Source: Lateolabrax maculatus (taxonomy: Eukaryota > Chordata > Actinopteri > Acropomatiformes > Lateolabracidae). Taken from it: 64,000 bases of DNA. The notes below the pieces were generated by a model. That model saw nothing but the letters and a program-made list of their open reading frames with translations, was not told where the DNA came from and did not search any database. The translations under genes and the position numbers were made by a program. This document shows positions 45,851 through 58,400 of this stretch, piece after piece (within the stretch, counting starts at the first letter, position 1; every line of letters starts with the position of its first letter). The stretch spans positions 2,403,501 to 2,467,500 of the forward strand of contig CM062196.1 in the NCBI GenBank assembly GCA_031216445.1. Reading direction: 5' to 3'.

Positions 45851-47640
45851 TGACAAATGACCAATGCATTCCTGTTTGTTCACTGTTCCCAAATGTCAAG
45901 TCAAAATTCAAATAAAACAGTCTGGATCTGCAATAGAGAGCCAAAGGGAAACTGGCAGGCTTGTGTCCCAGAAATTAGAAAACCTCATTCAAAATCACAC
46001 TGACATTTGAAACAACACTAATAACGAAACATCCAGCTTCAGAACAGATCATTTCTCGATAGTATGTCCTGTAGCTTGCTTTATATGTTTAGATAATTTA
46101 GTTGTTTCTTTAATAGTTTTGTGTTTTACTGTTATTTAACAAACAGCCTTTCCCTTCATTTCCCAAGTCCAAGACCTTTGCGAGCTGAACACGGGTCGTA
46201 GTTAGCTCAGACAGGTTTAAAGTCAGCAGAAATCACAGCTTAAATATCTCAAAAATTGCTTCCTATTTTGAGTCATGGGAAGTGGCAATTTTATTAAGAT
46301 TTACAGTGCAATACTTGTAATTGCTTACCCGCAATTTGTCTGCCTAAACATCACTTGCAATTATAAATTTATATATTTTATATTAACTTTACAGGGGCTG
46401 ACACCCCCTGTGTCTGCCAATATTATGTCAGAGGCAATGAAGTCCACACCACACAGAAAATGGCTGTCAAGAGAGCGATGTCAGATTGATTAATGGAGTG
46501 TTAATAAAATGGCCCTTCAGTCTGATTATTAGGTTATATCTTAGTCAAGCCCTCGCTGACAAATGTGTGATTTAAAGGCCGAATTCAACAAGTCATGGCT
46601 CCCTTTAAAAAGCCCTGTGCTCTGAGCTGTCCCTGTATTCTCTCACCCCTCTGTGTTCTTGTTTTCTTTGCTGAGTGAGTGAATCATCCTCTCCAGCTAT
46701 AGTCTCACCCAGATCAATGGAGATCTCCGCATGGGTCCTCACAAACCTCCCCGCTCTTCCACCTCGCTCTGCCATTGCCATGGAGACTCTAGCGAGCGGC
46801 CTGGCTACATGGCGGGACTTGTCGGGGACACGAAATGCTTCCTAGTTGTCCCGCAGGCGCACATGGACACATACGCTGACAGTTCTTCAATTAAGGGAGA
46901 TGAAAGAAATAGATTCCTCTTTTCCCTGACTGTCCAGCTCTTTGCCTCTTCTCTTTTCACCCTGTGCCCCATCCACGTCTTCACAGTTCAACGTTTATTT
47001 TCTTGGCTCTCTGGAAGGTCTCATGCTACAGACAGCTTTAGATTTCCCCGGTGTCTGGTGGATAACAGGTTTTAGACAAGTTCGCACAGTGACAGTGAAG
47101 TCCGGAGGGAAAGAGAGGACCAGGGTGACTGCACACAGACAGTAAGCTGAGAAACAGGAGTACAATAATAAGTGAATGTGATGAGGCACTGGGGAAATAA
47201 CACAAGCAAAGTAATTCAAAGGTCAGGGTAATAATTATTGCTCATTTGTGAGATTTACTCTTGCAACTATTGTAGCTTCTTGAAACCAACACATTTGGGA
47301 ATTAAAACTACACTTCAAACAGATTCAAATTCATTCAATTTAGCTTTTCCTATCGTGATTGCTAGAAAGGGTAGGTACGAGCACCGCATCAGAAATGTAA
47401 CTACTAGCTACGGACAATAACCTTAAAAGGCCAAAACTATGTGGACACAGTCAGTGGTGGACTCAGGCAGATAAATTAAAAAGGGCACCAGCTGTATGCG
47501 ATGGGGTACCAGTGCATAGAAAGTCAGGATATGGTCAAATGGCACTTTATCATGTTATAAGAAGATTCTAGAGAGCAACATAGATGGCACTTTCATGTTC
47601 TTCCATAAGGGCATCCAAGAGAGCACTGGTGCAGCATTTC
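45850..47640. other. Non-coding stretch
   Basis: The open frame at 46731-47075 (+) has no recognisable domain or exon context. Nothing else can be supported. Confidence 0.45.
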
Positions 47641-47649
47641 TTTTGAGTG

Positions 47650-47850
47650 TCACATTTGTGGTTTTGATTGAAATATCTCAACAACTATCAGGTGGATTGG
47701 TACAGATATTAATGTTCCCCTCAGGATGAATTGTCACAACTTTGGTGATTCATACACATTTCCTCTAGCGCCATCATCACGTCAAACTTTTCATTTGTCC
47801 TGTACTTTGGTTCATTACTAAATACCTGCAAAACCAATGACTAAATAATC
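47650..47850. repeat. Dispersed repeat, copy B
   Basis: It shares aaatatctcaacaactat, ggtggattgg, gttcccctcaggatgaattg and tctagcgccatcatca with copies A and C and with the remembered fish repeat. Confidence 0.65.
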
Positions 47851-48471
47851 AGTCTGGTCTTGCTGTGCTGCAGCTTCTTGCTACCAAAACTTCTCATTAG
47901 CAGTCACGTGGTAACACTGACATTATATGTCACTTCATTATAAGCGTGCTGCAGTCTGTGCCCTTATGCCCTTGCCTTTGTGAGCAATTATCGTTCGTAA
48001 GATAGCCTGCTACTACCGAGAAGGAGACATGCCAAGCCCAAACATGACAGCGCAGTGTGTATGGCCGCGCAAATCTGCTGTGACAGCTAGTTACTCAGAG
48101 TTGTGTGACCCAGTCATCCAGAAGACAGAGGAGCCCATCTACCCAGAGTTAACTGGTGCATCTACAGCATGAGCATTCCCCCAACATGCTGCTACGACAT
48201 GATCCGACCTAAGAAAGCTACTTCTTTACTGCAGACAGAGAGTAATGAGCAGAGGGGAAAAAAGGCAAGAAAAAACACTTTGACAAACATCTTCAGAGAC
48301 AAGCAGAGTGCAGAGTTAAACATTAGCAGTCCAAACAATACGAGGAACAACTCTCTCTTGATAAATAAAACATCCAGCATTTCCATTAATGCTGATTTAC
48401 TGAAGGCTCGACGGGCCAGGGTGAAAAACAGCGAGTGCACTGCAGCAGAGTTTTCTCAATGTCTGCATGTG

Positions 48472-48494
48472 GTGTGTGTGTGTGTGTGTGTGCG
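48472..48494. repeat. (GT)n microsatellite
   Basis: Short GT tract. Confidence 0.9.
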
Positions 48495-49019
48495 TGTTTG
48501 CCTGCTCTTTGTTCCCACGACAGGGTAATTTTCTAATTCTCAGAGGATGGGGGTTATAAGCAGTATTTATTTAATTTTTTACATCTGTCACAAACCCCTA
48601 GCTATTATAAGTGTGTTTTTTTTCCCGTCAGTGTGGAATTGAATTGACTTGCATGAAAAATGCGTTAACTGTCACTCAATCAGGATATATGGCAGCAGAA
48701 TATCCAGACCTCTGTGGAAATAGGCCCACAGAAATAACCAAAGCAAATGAGAAGCTGCAGAGATTATTCCAGCCCATCGGGCTGTGGTGGTAAATAAACC
48801 TCAGAGGAATCCTAAAGCTCAGAACAGTCTCTTCAAACCCAATTACTTTATGTAATGTGTAATTCTCCCTCAAAGAATAACAGGGTGAAATCCACACATT
48901 CCTGCAATTATTTCATCAGATTTTTCCGATTTCTTCTTTTTGTTATTTTCTCCCTTAATAACCTCTATTACTCATAATTAATGCAATTTCTTTGAGTCTT
49001 TCAGCCCTGGCTCTAGGGA

Positions 49020-49200
49020 TGGCAACGTCGGTCTGTTGGGCCACTATTTTGGTCCAGACTTAAATATCTCAACATTGTTGGATGGATTGGCATTTCATTT
49101 TGTACATTCATGGCCCCATGAACCATACTGTCTTTGATCCCTTGTATTTTTTATCTAGCGCCATCATCAAGTCAAAATTTTAATTTAATTTTAAATTTGA
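49020..49200. repeat. Dispersed repeat, copy C
   Basis: It contains ttttggtccagacttaaata, tctcaacattgttggatgga and tctagcgccatcatcaagtc, matching copies A and B. Confidence 0.65.
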
Positions 49201-49209
49201 ATGTTCACA

Positions 49210-50100
49210 TTGTCATTGAGGTATTTCTGCAAGCCTTCAGCCTCCCACCTCTCCTACAGAGCTATTTATTTATTTATGTATCCAGTCCATGTGTTTCTAT
49301 AAAGATGTAAGTGTGCTTGTGCATATTTGACTGTATTTTTCTTCATTTATCTTTTACATTGCTGTCTTTTTAATGAGCACACACATAGACATTAATACAA
49401 CATAACATTGGTGCATAAAGAGATATATGACATCTGTTCACATTTAACCAGCGAGCACAGATACCTGACAGAGATCTCAAGAAAAAAGACAGCAGTGGTC
49501 GTTTTTTTAAATACTTAAAATTATCTATTTTTTCGCTTTGATGACAAGAAACCACTTGTGCCAACGTGAATTACGATTGTTGTCTCTCAGAAGTGATGTG
49601 ATGTCGTTATAGCGCTGCAAAACCTCTCAGAAAAAATGAGACAAGGAGTCAAGAACGTGTATGAAATAGTCACAATGGAGGCTGATGTTCGAAACAGTCA
49701 GCATTCATTTACTTTTAACCACTTTCTACTAACCATAACCAAGTAGGTTTTATGCTTAAACAGACCCAAACCTCAACAATCGCAGTTGCAAAATATGTCA
49801 CAAGCAGTCGAATTAATCATTTTAATTTTGGAAGGCAAAAGATGACAAAAGATGTCATTTGGTGTGGAAAACATCTTGTTGGAAATCACTTACATCAAAT
49901 AACCAGTATTTTTCCAAATTAGGTGCACAATCGTGTGTTAATTTAGAGCCCAATCACTTATAGTAGGAAGCTGATTAAGAAAAAAAAGGTTTTCAAAGCC
50001 TTGAAGGTTCACAAACTCTGCAGTCGAAGCTGATCAGCTGTGGGGTTTGTTAGTGGTTAATGGGTTGACTGAGATGTACTTAGCATAAACCATCCACCAC
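49210..50100. other. Non-coding stretch
   Basis: AT-rich; nothing recognised. Confidence 0.45.
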
Positions 50101-50111
50101 CACCAGAAAAC

Positions 50112-50161
50112 ATGTCTCGATGTAAAGGCACGTGTTAAAACGTGCTTTTACATCGAGACAT
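50112..50161. repeat. Near-perfect hairpin, 22-bp stem and 6-nt loop
   Basis: The left arm 50112-50133 (atgtctcgatgtaaaggcac plus gt) pairs with the right arm 50140-50161 over 22 positions with a single G-T mismatch that would be a G-U wobble in RNA. The loop is gttaaa. It lies just left of a CA microsatellite. It is shorter than a typical miRNA precursor, and no flanking gene explains it. Confidence 0.85.
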
Positions 50162-50182
50162 CTGCAGGGTGAGGGCTGCGCG

Positions 50183-50183
<1 letters not shown>

Positions 50184-50221
<38 letters not shown>

Positions 50222-50222
50222 A
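50184..50222. repeat. (CA)n microsatellite
   Basis: About 19 CA units. Confidence 0.97.
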
Positions 50223-50754
50223 GCTCCTGCCTACCACAATGAAATTACTGCCTTTATCAGAATGTAATCACTGTTATTGTGCTGTCTCCCCTTCGTCTGT
50301 CACACAGCCAGAGGAAATGGCTGCGGGTCTATTTTCGGTCCACCTGCAGATGGCAGCTCTCAGGTTAGAGCCCTGTGTTTAAAAAAAACAATCAGACACA
50401 GAGCCTGCTGTTCTTCACTGACACATTTTATAAACTCAATAAAATATATCGTAGTTTTCACTCTACTACGTTTCTTTGATACCTGTATAAAGGAAGTGGA
50501 CATAGTCATTTTTTGACATCAACCATTGATTTGTGGGCTACCTTTTGACGCCTCAAGTTTGGCATTTTGGCCGTCGCCATCTTGGTTTTTTGGAGATGCA
50601 AACATGTTTATTTCTGTTGTAAACATGTTAACATGGGGGTCTGTGGGGGTTGAAACGGCCATTTTTCAGCCCCTTGTTTGATACCTTTACTTACTTTGCA
50701 AATTCCAATTAATAGTGCAAAATATTATCAATATATAAATAATCATGTATTATT

Positions 50755-50825
50755 ATAGGTTAAAATAAGACTTTATTAATCCCGGGGGTGAATTCACAAG
50801 CTACCCTGCACTGCAGAAAGTGATT
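50755..50825. repeat. Probable LINE/SINE-type repeat tail
   Basis: aataagactttattaatccc followed by gggggtgaattc resembles the widespread fish retroelement 3' motif 'actttattgatccc...aaattc'. Short fragment. Confidence 0.35.
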
Positions 50826-50829
50826 AAGA

Positions 50830-53800
50830 TCAGCTTCACCTTCATCAGCTGCAACATTAAAGTGATGTATGCATAAATAATTATAATTCAGTAACATTCA
50901 ATCTGAAATGGTCCACTAATGAGTTCTTTTACTTTTAGTACTTTAAGTATATTTTGATGCTAATACTTTTGTACTTTTACTTGTATGTTTGAATGCACGA
51001 CTTTTATGTGTAACAGAGTATTTCTACACTGTGGTATTGTTACTTTTACATAAAAGATCTGAGTACTTCTTGAGCTATTTCAGCAAGAAAATGTTGATAA
51101 TTGAAACTTGTTTTTGTTGTATTTTCTCTGAGGATTGAGGGTTTTAGCTCCAGGTTCTTGCATGTTTTAGACTGACTGGAATTAGATCCTTACAATCAGT
51201 GTGGTGTGAATAAAAAACATTGTAAGATACAAATTCTTGCAAGCTGCAGCTGAGTCAGCCTATGTTCTTTGCTGTCATTGAATTTACTAATCAAGCAAAT
51301 TTCAAGGCAAGACCTGTGAAATAAGGATCTCTAAACTGCATTTGGGTTTCTTTCACTCTTTGTCTTGCCATTGGTAAAGGGTATTGTCTTCACTTTAGAG
51401 GCAGAACACTGAAGGATGAGTTCTCTTTGCGAGGCAAAGGTTCTTTTGGGAGGGATGTGGGCTCCGGTTTATTTGAAATGTAGATTCTGCACCATGTCTG
51501 TAGTGCTTTCATCCTGTCCATGAAAAATGCATGCTGTGATCTCATTATCCTGCTCTGCTCTTGGAACGCTACATAAAATCAATCCGGGGCAGAGGAGGGG
51601 TGAGAACACTACAGATTCTTCTTCTCTTTTCACAATGGTGAGAAGAGGCCCTACAAGTGGGAGGAGAAGTGTGTGTTTGTATGTGTGTGAATCTGCACTT
51701 GTGTGTGTGTTTTCTAAAGCACTAAACTGGTTGTTAACTACATGATTTCCAACCTTTTAGGCAGCTGCTGGTTTCCATTTATTTCAGTGCGCTTTAGATA
51801 GATAATACATAACAGCTACATGTCCAAAACACTTCCAGAAACACAAGCACATTAACGGAAAACACAAATGCAAAAAGCCACATCAATGAAAGTGAGATAG
51901 GCTCACTCGTCAGCTACTTCCATCATCAGCTCCGGAAAAAGCAATGTGTTTAATTCAAAATGTGGTAACACTTTACAATACGGTGCACAAAAGCATAAGT
52001 AGTTTATAAGAAACGAATGTGAAATGAATAAGGAATAAACAATTATTTACTGAATAGATGAATGATGGAGAAAAAAAGATGGACATTGGGCTGTAAGGCT
52101 GTTTGTTGCCTTTAAAACAAACGCAGCGGCTCTTACAGTAACATCACCATGACAACAAAACTGAGACAGCTGTTGAGGTGACTTTTAGACACGGTGCATT
52201 TGAATTCAGTGTCAATGAAAAGATGTAACAAACAAACGGTCCAGTGTAAAGATTTGCTTCCCATTGTGTCTGAACACAGCTTTAGCTTGTTACTCAACTG
52301 AAGCAGCGGAGACACAAAGAATATAAAGAACAACAGTATATTTTAGGATTTGGCTCTGAAGGTTGGGTTGGAAATTAATTTAAATGTTAGTTCTAATTTA
52401 TTTTATCTCAACAAATGATAATACAGTAGCTACGTAGCTGACAGTAAAAACAGGCATCATCTTTCTCCCTTTTCAAAAATAGTTAACTATCACGTGTTCT
52501 GCATTTCAGTGTTGTGCTAGAAGCAAAGAACATTAGACAACAAAAGTAAAAGTAAAATCATTAAAGTAACTGCCATGGGAACATTTTAAAAAGATCAATA
52601 AATGTCACAACTTATGAAATGTACCCCACCTGAAGGCAACATATAGATACCACCAAGTGAACAAATGTGTATTTTTGTGTTTTTGTAAACTGATCAATGG
52701 TGGTGCATTGAAGGACAACTGGACGTTTCAGATTTGAGAGTAGGTTACTGAATAACAATTGACTGAATATATGAAAAGACCAGACGCAGATAACCATTTT
52801 TTATTGTTTATTTGTGGATTTAGTTTTCCCTACAGTCCTCATGTGTAAACAATAATACAGAGTCATCATGTGAGCGTTAAGCTCTGGTTAAGTTAAGGCA
52901 ACTAAAACTAAGATAAAGGAAGGATTGTGTTCATGGTGAAGTGTTACGTGAAGTCTGACAGTTGTTTTAGAGTGTCACAGCCAAAGGAAGCCTGCTAGCG
53001 GGAACGTCTACCATCACCAGTAGCCTCATAGGAGGATGTTGCATCCTGTGTGAGTCCAATCCTGTTATGGGTGAGTCAGAAGCCCCCACCCCCACCCAAG
53101 GCCTGGGAAACAAAACATGCTCACAGGGCATAAAGGGGAACCTCTTTATGTTAAACTCATTTGGCCAGGCTCTCAGCATATGAGGGATAGCAAAATTAAT
53201 GGAACTAATGGAAAACAAATATAAACTAATGCCGATTGTTGGCAAGAGGTCGCAGCTTTGTTGATCCAATCGTTCACCCCGATCTCCTGCCTTTTCCCAC
53301 TCACACTAGAGACAAGTTGCTTGTAAGTAAATATATTAATATATTTTCTGGCTGCAGACAGTTTCTGGCAATGTATCACATTAAAAGCAGGGTTTTTTAG
53401 CAGCTCTCGAAAGTCACAGAATGCTTAAAAAGACACTTTTGTAAATTTTGCACACAGCAACAAGGATCATTTCAAGCAGGTTTCTGGTTTCTTATTGTAA
53501 TTTTCCATATTGTGTTTAAATGAATGGAAACCAAAGGTTGCCTGTGGTGCAGGACATCAATCTGAGCACTTCTGGTATGGCTTTAAAAAAACTGGAGGCA
53601 AAAACTTGCAAAACTAACAAACTAAGCTAAGTTGTTGTTAGTGCACAAGCTGTCAGAGTGAGTCTGAGTCTGTCAGTGTAGGAGGAACATAAAAATATAA
53701 ATATAACTGCTTATCTTCTCCCAGGAGAAAACTCACCTGTCACCTTCATTTCAACAGAACAGTTTTTTTTTGTTTGTTTTTTTTATTCTCCACCGGATGT

Positions 53801-54790
53801 TCTCATTGCTAAATTGGCAGCAGGTGGGGAGCGATACATGTAGCTGCAATTTAACCAATTAAAGTAATGATGGGTGAGGGCTGTGTCTCATTTCCCACTG
53901 TAATGGGCTAAAGTGAGCACACCTCAGCAAACACACTGCATACCAATGGCACACCTGAATTTCAGTGGTTTCCAGCTGTGTGTGTGTTCAGGTTCAAGTG
54001 CAGGGTGTTTGTACTGTTAAGTGCATTGTAGGGAATCCCTGTTTATTCCAGGTATGGTTGCCATAGGAACCACTGGCCAAAGGCTAAGGTGAACTACGCC
54101 CTTGGCCTCCCTCAGAGATTAATGGCCCGCTCAGTCCCCTACCGTTCAATTGATGTCCCCTTCTTCCTTCCCATCAATATAGGCACAGTTGCTTTACTGT
54201 CTACAGGTAGATTAATGTAGTCTTCAGCCCGCAGCATCGCATCAAGGACCTGGACTCTGCTGCAGTGTGGTGCTGGGAAGAAAAACGGACTATAAAACTG
54301 GAGATTTTTCCAGAGAAATGGAGAGTTTGGGGAAAAAAGGAAGACTTAAACAGCCTTACAAACTACATGCAGTGCAGGTAACATGTCTCACTTAGCTTTG
54401 CTGTATGTACTGACTGCTGAGCACTGCAAACCCATCACTGGACTCAGCCTGACTCTGTACTCTGATACCTGCCCTTGTAAATACTCACTCCTCTCAAGGT
54501 AAAGGTCCAAGGTTTAATTCATTTCAAGTCAGTGCTATAAAATAAAACTATAAATTAAAATAACTCCATAATAAAACAGATTCAATTATTAAACAACACA
54601 TAAGCAGACTAATATTAACATGAATTAAAAATCCCACTTCTCGCTCATGCCAAACTACTACCCATGAATACAGAGGAGACCGTTGGGGCTCATCAGATGT
54701 GTTTGTATCCCAGCATGGGACAGTACACTGCTTGTTAACTTGCGGATACTCCTGCCGAGTTAGTTAGTTAGACTTCATGTGGCACATCTC
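50830..54790. other. Non-coding stretch
   Basis: Only short open frames occur. There is an AT palindrome of 18 bp at 53329-53346 and a T-rich run near 53765. No exon or RNA gene can be supported. Confidence 0.45.
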
Positions 54791-54791
54791 A

Positions 54792-55414
54792 GTGTTAAAG
54801 GCACCCTGTGGAGTTTTTTACCACTAGTAGCACTACAGAGCAATGTTTTTTATGAGTGAGTCCCCACTTTGCTTGTATTGTGCACATGAGGACGCACATG
54901 CATACATACACAGTCCTTTCTCCAGTTTAATTAGTTTTTTAATTACTGTTAACCTTTGTACATTCCCTGATCAATATTGCACATACCTGTTTAACTGAAC
55001 AGTTATTTCATTTTAAAAACAGATTTAAAAAAAATACACATATTTAAAAAAAATAAATTTTCTGTTGCATTTTATTTTATAGCTATATTTCTCGACTTCT
55101 GCAGAACGTGTTTCCTAGTTTCTCTGTTTTTACTACTATGCACCAATATATACTAGAGCCAATTCCATGTTTGTGGAAACTTCCTGATTACACTGACAGC
55201 AGGTGGCGATAATGTGCAAGTAAACACGCTCAGACCCCAACAAAGGCAGTGAAGGAGACTGCTAGCTAGTAAATATCGGTGTAAACAATGCAGGACTTTT
55301 CAAATATAAAAGAAATGAACAAAAAAAGTTTGTTAGACCTCAAGGATACACACATTTTGCTGAGAAACACTGAAACTTTTGTTTGTTTTAAGATCCACAG
55401 GGCACCTGTGATAA
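54792..55414. mobile_element. Non-autonomous DNA element with inverted ends and imperfect 7-bp target duplication
   Basis: The element is 54799-55407 (609 bp). The left end aggcaccctgtggagt and the right end, reversed, aggtgccctgtggatc agree at most positions. Flanks gtgttaa (54792-54798) and gtgataa (55408-55414) match at 6 of 7. No transposase frame is visible. hAT-like by layout; family not named. Confidence 0.5.
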
Positions 55415-55419
55415 TTGTT

Positions 55420-58400
55420 TTGCATATTCATTAAAACATTTACAGTATTTGTTTTTTGTAGATTTTCTGTAAAAATAAGTAGAATCAACACAATTATCAC
55501 ATTAGGTAAAGGGTTTACATTGTCATGATTTCATAGCTTGCCTATTTCGGAAGGATGATGAAGCCTAAATTGCTTTACTTCCACTTTATACCAGCACATC
55601 CTGTTCTTGTGATGTGAATGGAAGATCATAAAAACTCATAAGTTCAATATGTTTAGAGGTCCGATCCTGTATTTGCAGAGGCAACATAACACTCAAATTT
55701 CCCGGCACTGCTGCAGTGTTTCCTTAAAATCAAAAGGAAGCACATTGTGGAGCATGTGCTCTGCCCCAGACTGCATGGTTACTGCCTGTACTGTCTTACA
55801 TTGACTGTAATCTCATTGGGATAATGGACTGTGCAGAATACTTTCAGTCTATTTTCAAACCTAGGCTTGTTCAATCATTTTTCCCTGTAACTCAGTTAGA
55901 ACAGATTTGTTTTTTTATTATCGTTATGGATCACTATCAGTGGGATTAAATGTGCAAAACGTGCAATGGGATGAATTGACCCAACAAGACACTGAGTGAT
56001 GTTTATGTGGAAGCTGTTTAATGAGGGGTGTGGAAATTGGGCATAAACATGACAAACGGATGACATTCTCAAGAGTCACGCCCGGACACAGGTGGAGGAT
56101 GAACCCTCTCAGCTCTGAGCACCAAGGCCGTAAATCCACAATCTTTTCTTCTGTTGTCACCGAAGCCACTTCATGGGAAAGTCGACACCACCGTCACCTC
56201 GTCCACACACGCGCTCTGATTACTGGACTGGCTGGTGGAAATGCCGGGCGATGCATGTTAACTCGCTGGCATTTCAATAAACAACAGGACTGAAGAAGAT
56301 CGTGGCTCGTCATGTGTCACGTCCTCAAAACAAGGTTCTACGGCATGCACCATAGCTACAGTGTGTAATAAAATAATAATTATAATTGCAGCGTGTAGGA
56401 AGTCCTCTAAAACACCACTAATATGCTCTGTGAAGCCACTGATAATGATATTTCTAATGACGATAATGTGTGTGAGCATACATCGAAACAAAGGGTGTAA
56501 TTTGTGGATAAGAGAACATGTAGCATGGACTAATAATGATTGGATAATTGGATGATTCAGAATTACAATGAGTCTAATTTTCATTGTTACATGAGAGGAG
56601 ACCAGGGTTTTGTCTAGTCAGGTGGTTGAATCACTGTATGTTTGATGGATTCCTCTGTGCAACTGAGCTATCTCCTCTCAACCAGGCACCTTTCGGCTGG
56701 TGTAATTTTCTGTCGGATTGTTTGGCTAATTAAATTGGCTGCGCTGTCTGTCTGCGGTGACGGACAAAGATCAAAGCCCCGAGGCTCAGAACATGGAGTG
56801 CAGACATGAAACTCCCAACTTAAACCGACTTCGGAGAGGACATAGACGAAGTGAAAGAAAGCTGAGATGACGGGGACTGGCAGAAATTGAATCAAGACGA
56901 TGCTGCCCTGACGAGGCATTTTGTTGAAATAGAATAAGAGTGGTGATGTGGGAGACATTTAATAACGCATCTCCCAACGACGGAGGAAAGAAGAACTTAA
57001 ATCATCATAAAAAAAACACAGAAGTGACAATATTACAAGTGGCCCTCACAGGTTGATCTGATTATTATCCTCTGAAAGTGAGAATAAAAGAAAGAGAGCA
57101 AATATGAAATATGAAAGACAGAAATCAGCGTGACACTAGTCTGAAGAGGCAGATCACATGATCTGAGTGTAATCAAATCCCCTCTTGTGTAAACAGCTGA
57201 GGGAAAACAGACAAGAGGTAATGATGATGGAAAGACATGGAAGAATTAAGCCCTGAGGAGCCTAAGCAAGAAAGCATTAAAAAGACACTCTGATCTCTGT
57301 TCATGGAGACTTTCAACATATCAAATTGCAACAGTCATCAATACATGATTGGCAAAATAATTTGAATCCCAAAAAGTATGAATATCAGAGTGAGATATAT
57401 GAGCATTTTGTAGGTCTGGATGTTTCAGCATCAAATACACACCAGCAGTAACTATGCGGTTAATGCTGCTTATTTACATGGATTTATAATAACTTCATAG
57501 TAACAAATCAGGTATTGTGACACATTTAGTCTATAAGTCAAACAAAGGACTTTAAATTTAGGCAATAATTCTGTATTATTAATGCACAAAATCCTGAAAA
57601 TTACATTTTTGAAGTTCAGTTTATACAGCAAGATAAAGTATTACTATATGCTGATGACATTACTTTTAATTATTCCGCTTCAATGTGACAATGTGAAAGG
57701 TGTCTCTGGATGTGATGAACCTACAGAACCTACAAATTATTGCCTGGCTCTGCAGCTCGCCCCCTCTTTAAACAGCTTTACAGTGAGTTTCAGCTCACTG
57801 TTTACCCTCCAGGCCCTCAGCTTTACAGTTCTGGTTCACTCACATCGCTCTCATAGTGTTGTTTTCAACCACAGCCGGCACAGAAAAGGCTGTAAAAACC
57901 CACTGTGCACTACCTGCTCAGCACCAAACCGCAGACACAGTTAGAGACGAGCAGGTGAAGAAAGAGGAGCATTTAGCAGCTAAAGAGACAGATATTTCCC
58001 TCGGGAGTTTATGGATATTGGACTTGGATTCATCAGGTTGACACAAACATGACTCCAAATTAATGATAATGTTGGTCTGTAGCGACTGTTTGCTAACAAG
58101 TTCAACATATCCACTTGCAGTAACAATCACAATTAACTAAATTTAGTGATATATCAGATTGCTTACATTTTGGCTCAATGTAAAAATAGATTTAATTTTA
58201 GTGTGTAATTGTGTAATTCAGCTAATATTTCTTTTAAAAAAGGAATCAAATTTAGTTGTTGCTATGCCGGTTCATGGGTCACCAAATCACCTCACAGATA
58301 CCCCCACAAACACACACACACACACACACACACGTCATACACACACTTCTTACGCACTCAGTTATATCCCCCTTGAATAGACGGACCAGGGTTGGGAAGT

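Noticed and set aside
46731..47075. 114-codon open frame
   Set aside because: No domain, no splice-site context and no repeat of codon-like composition nearby.
53329..53346. 18-bp perfect palindrome aaatatattaatatattt
   Set aside because: Pure A/T sequence in AT-rich DNA; expected by chance.
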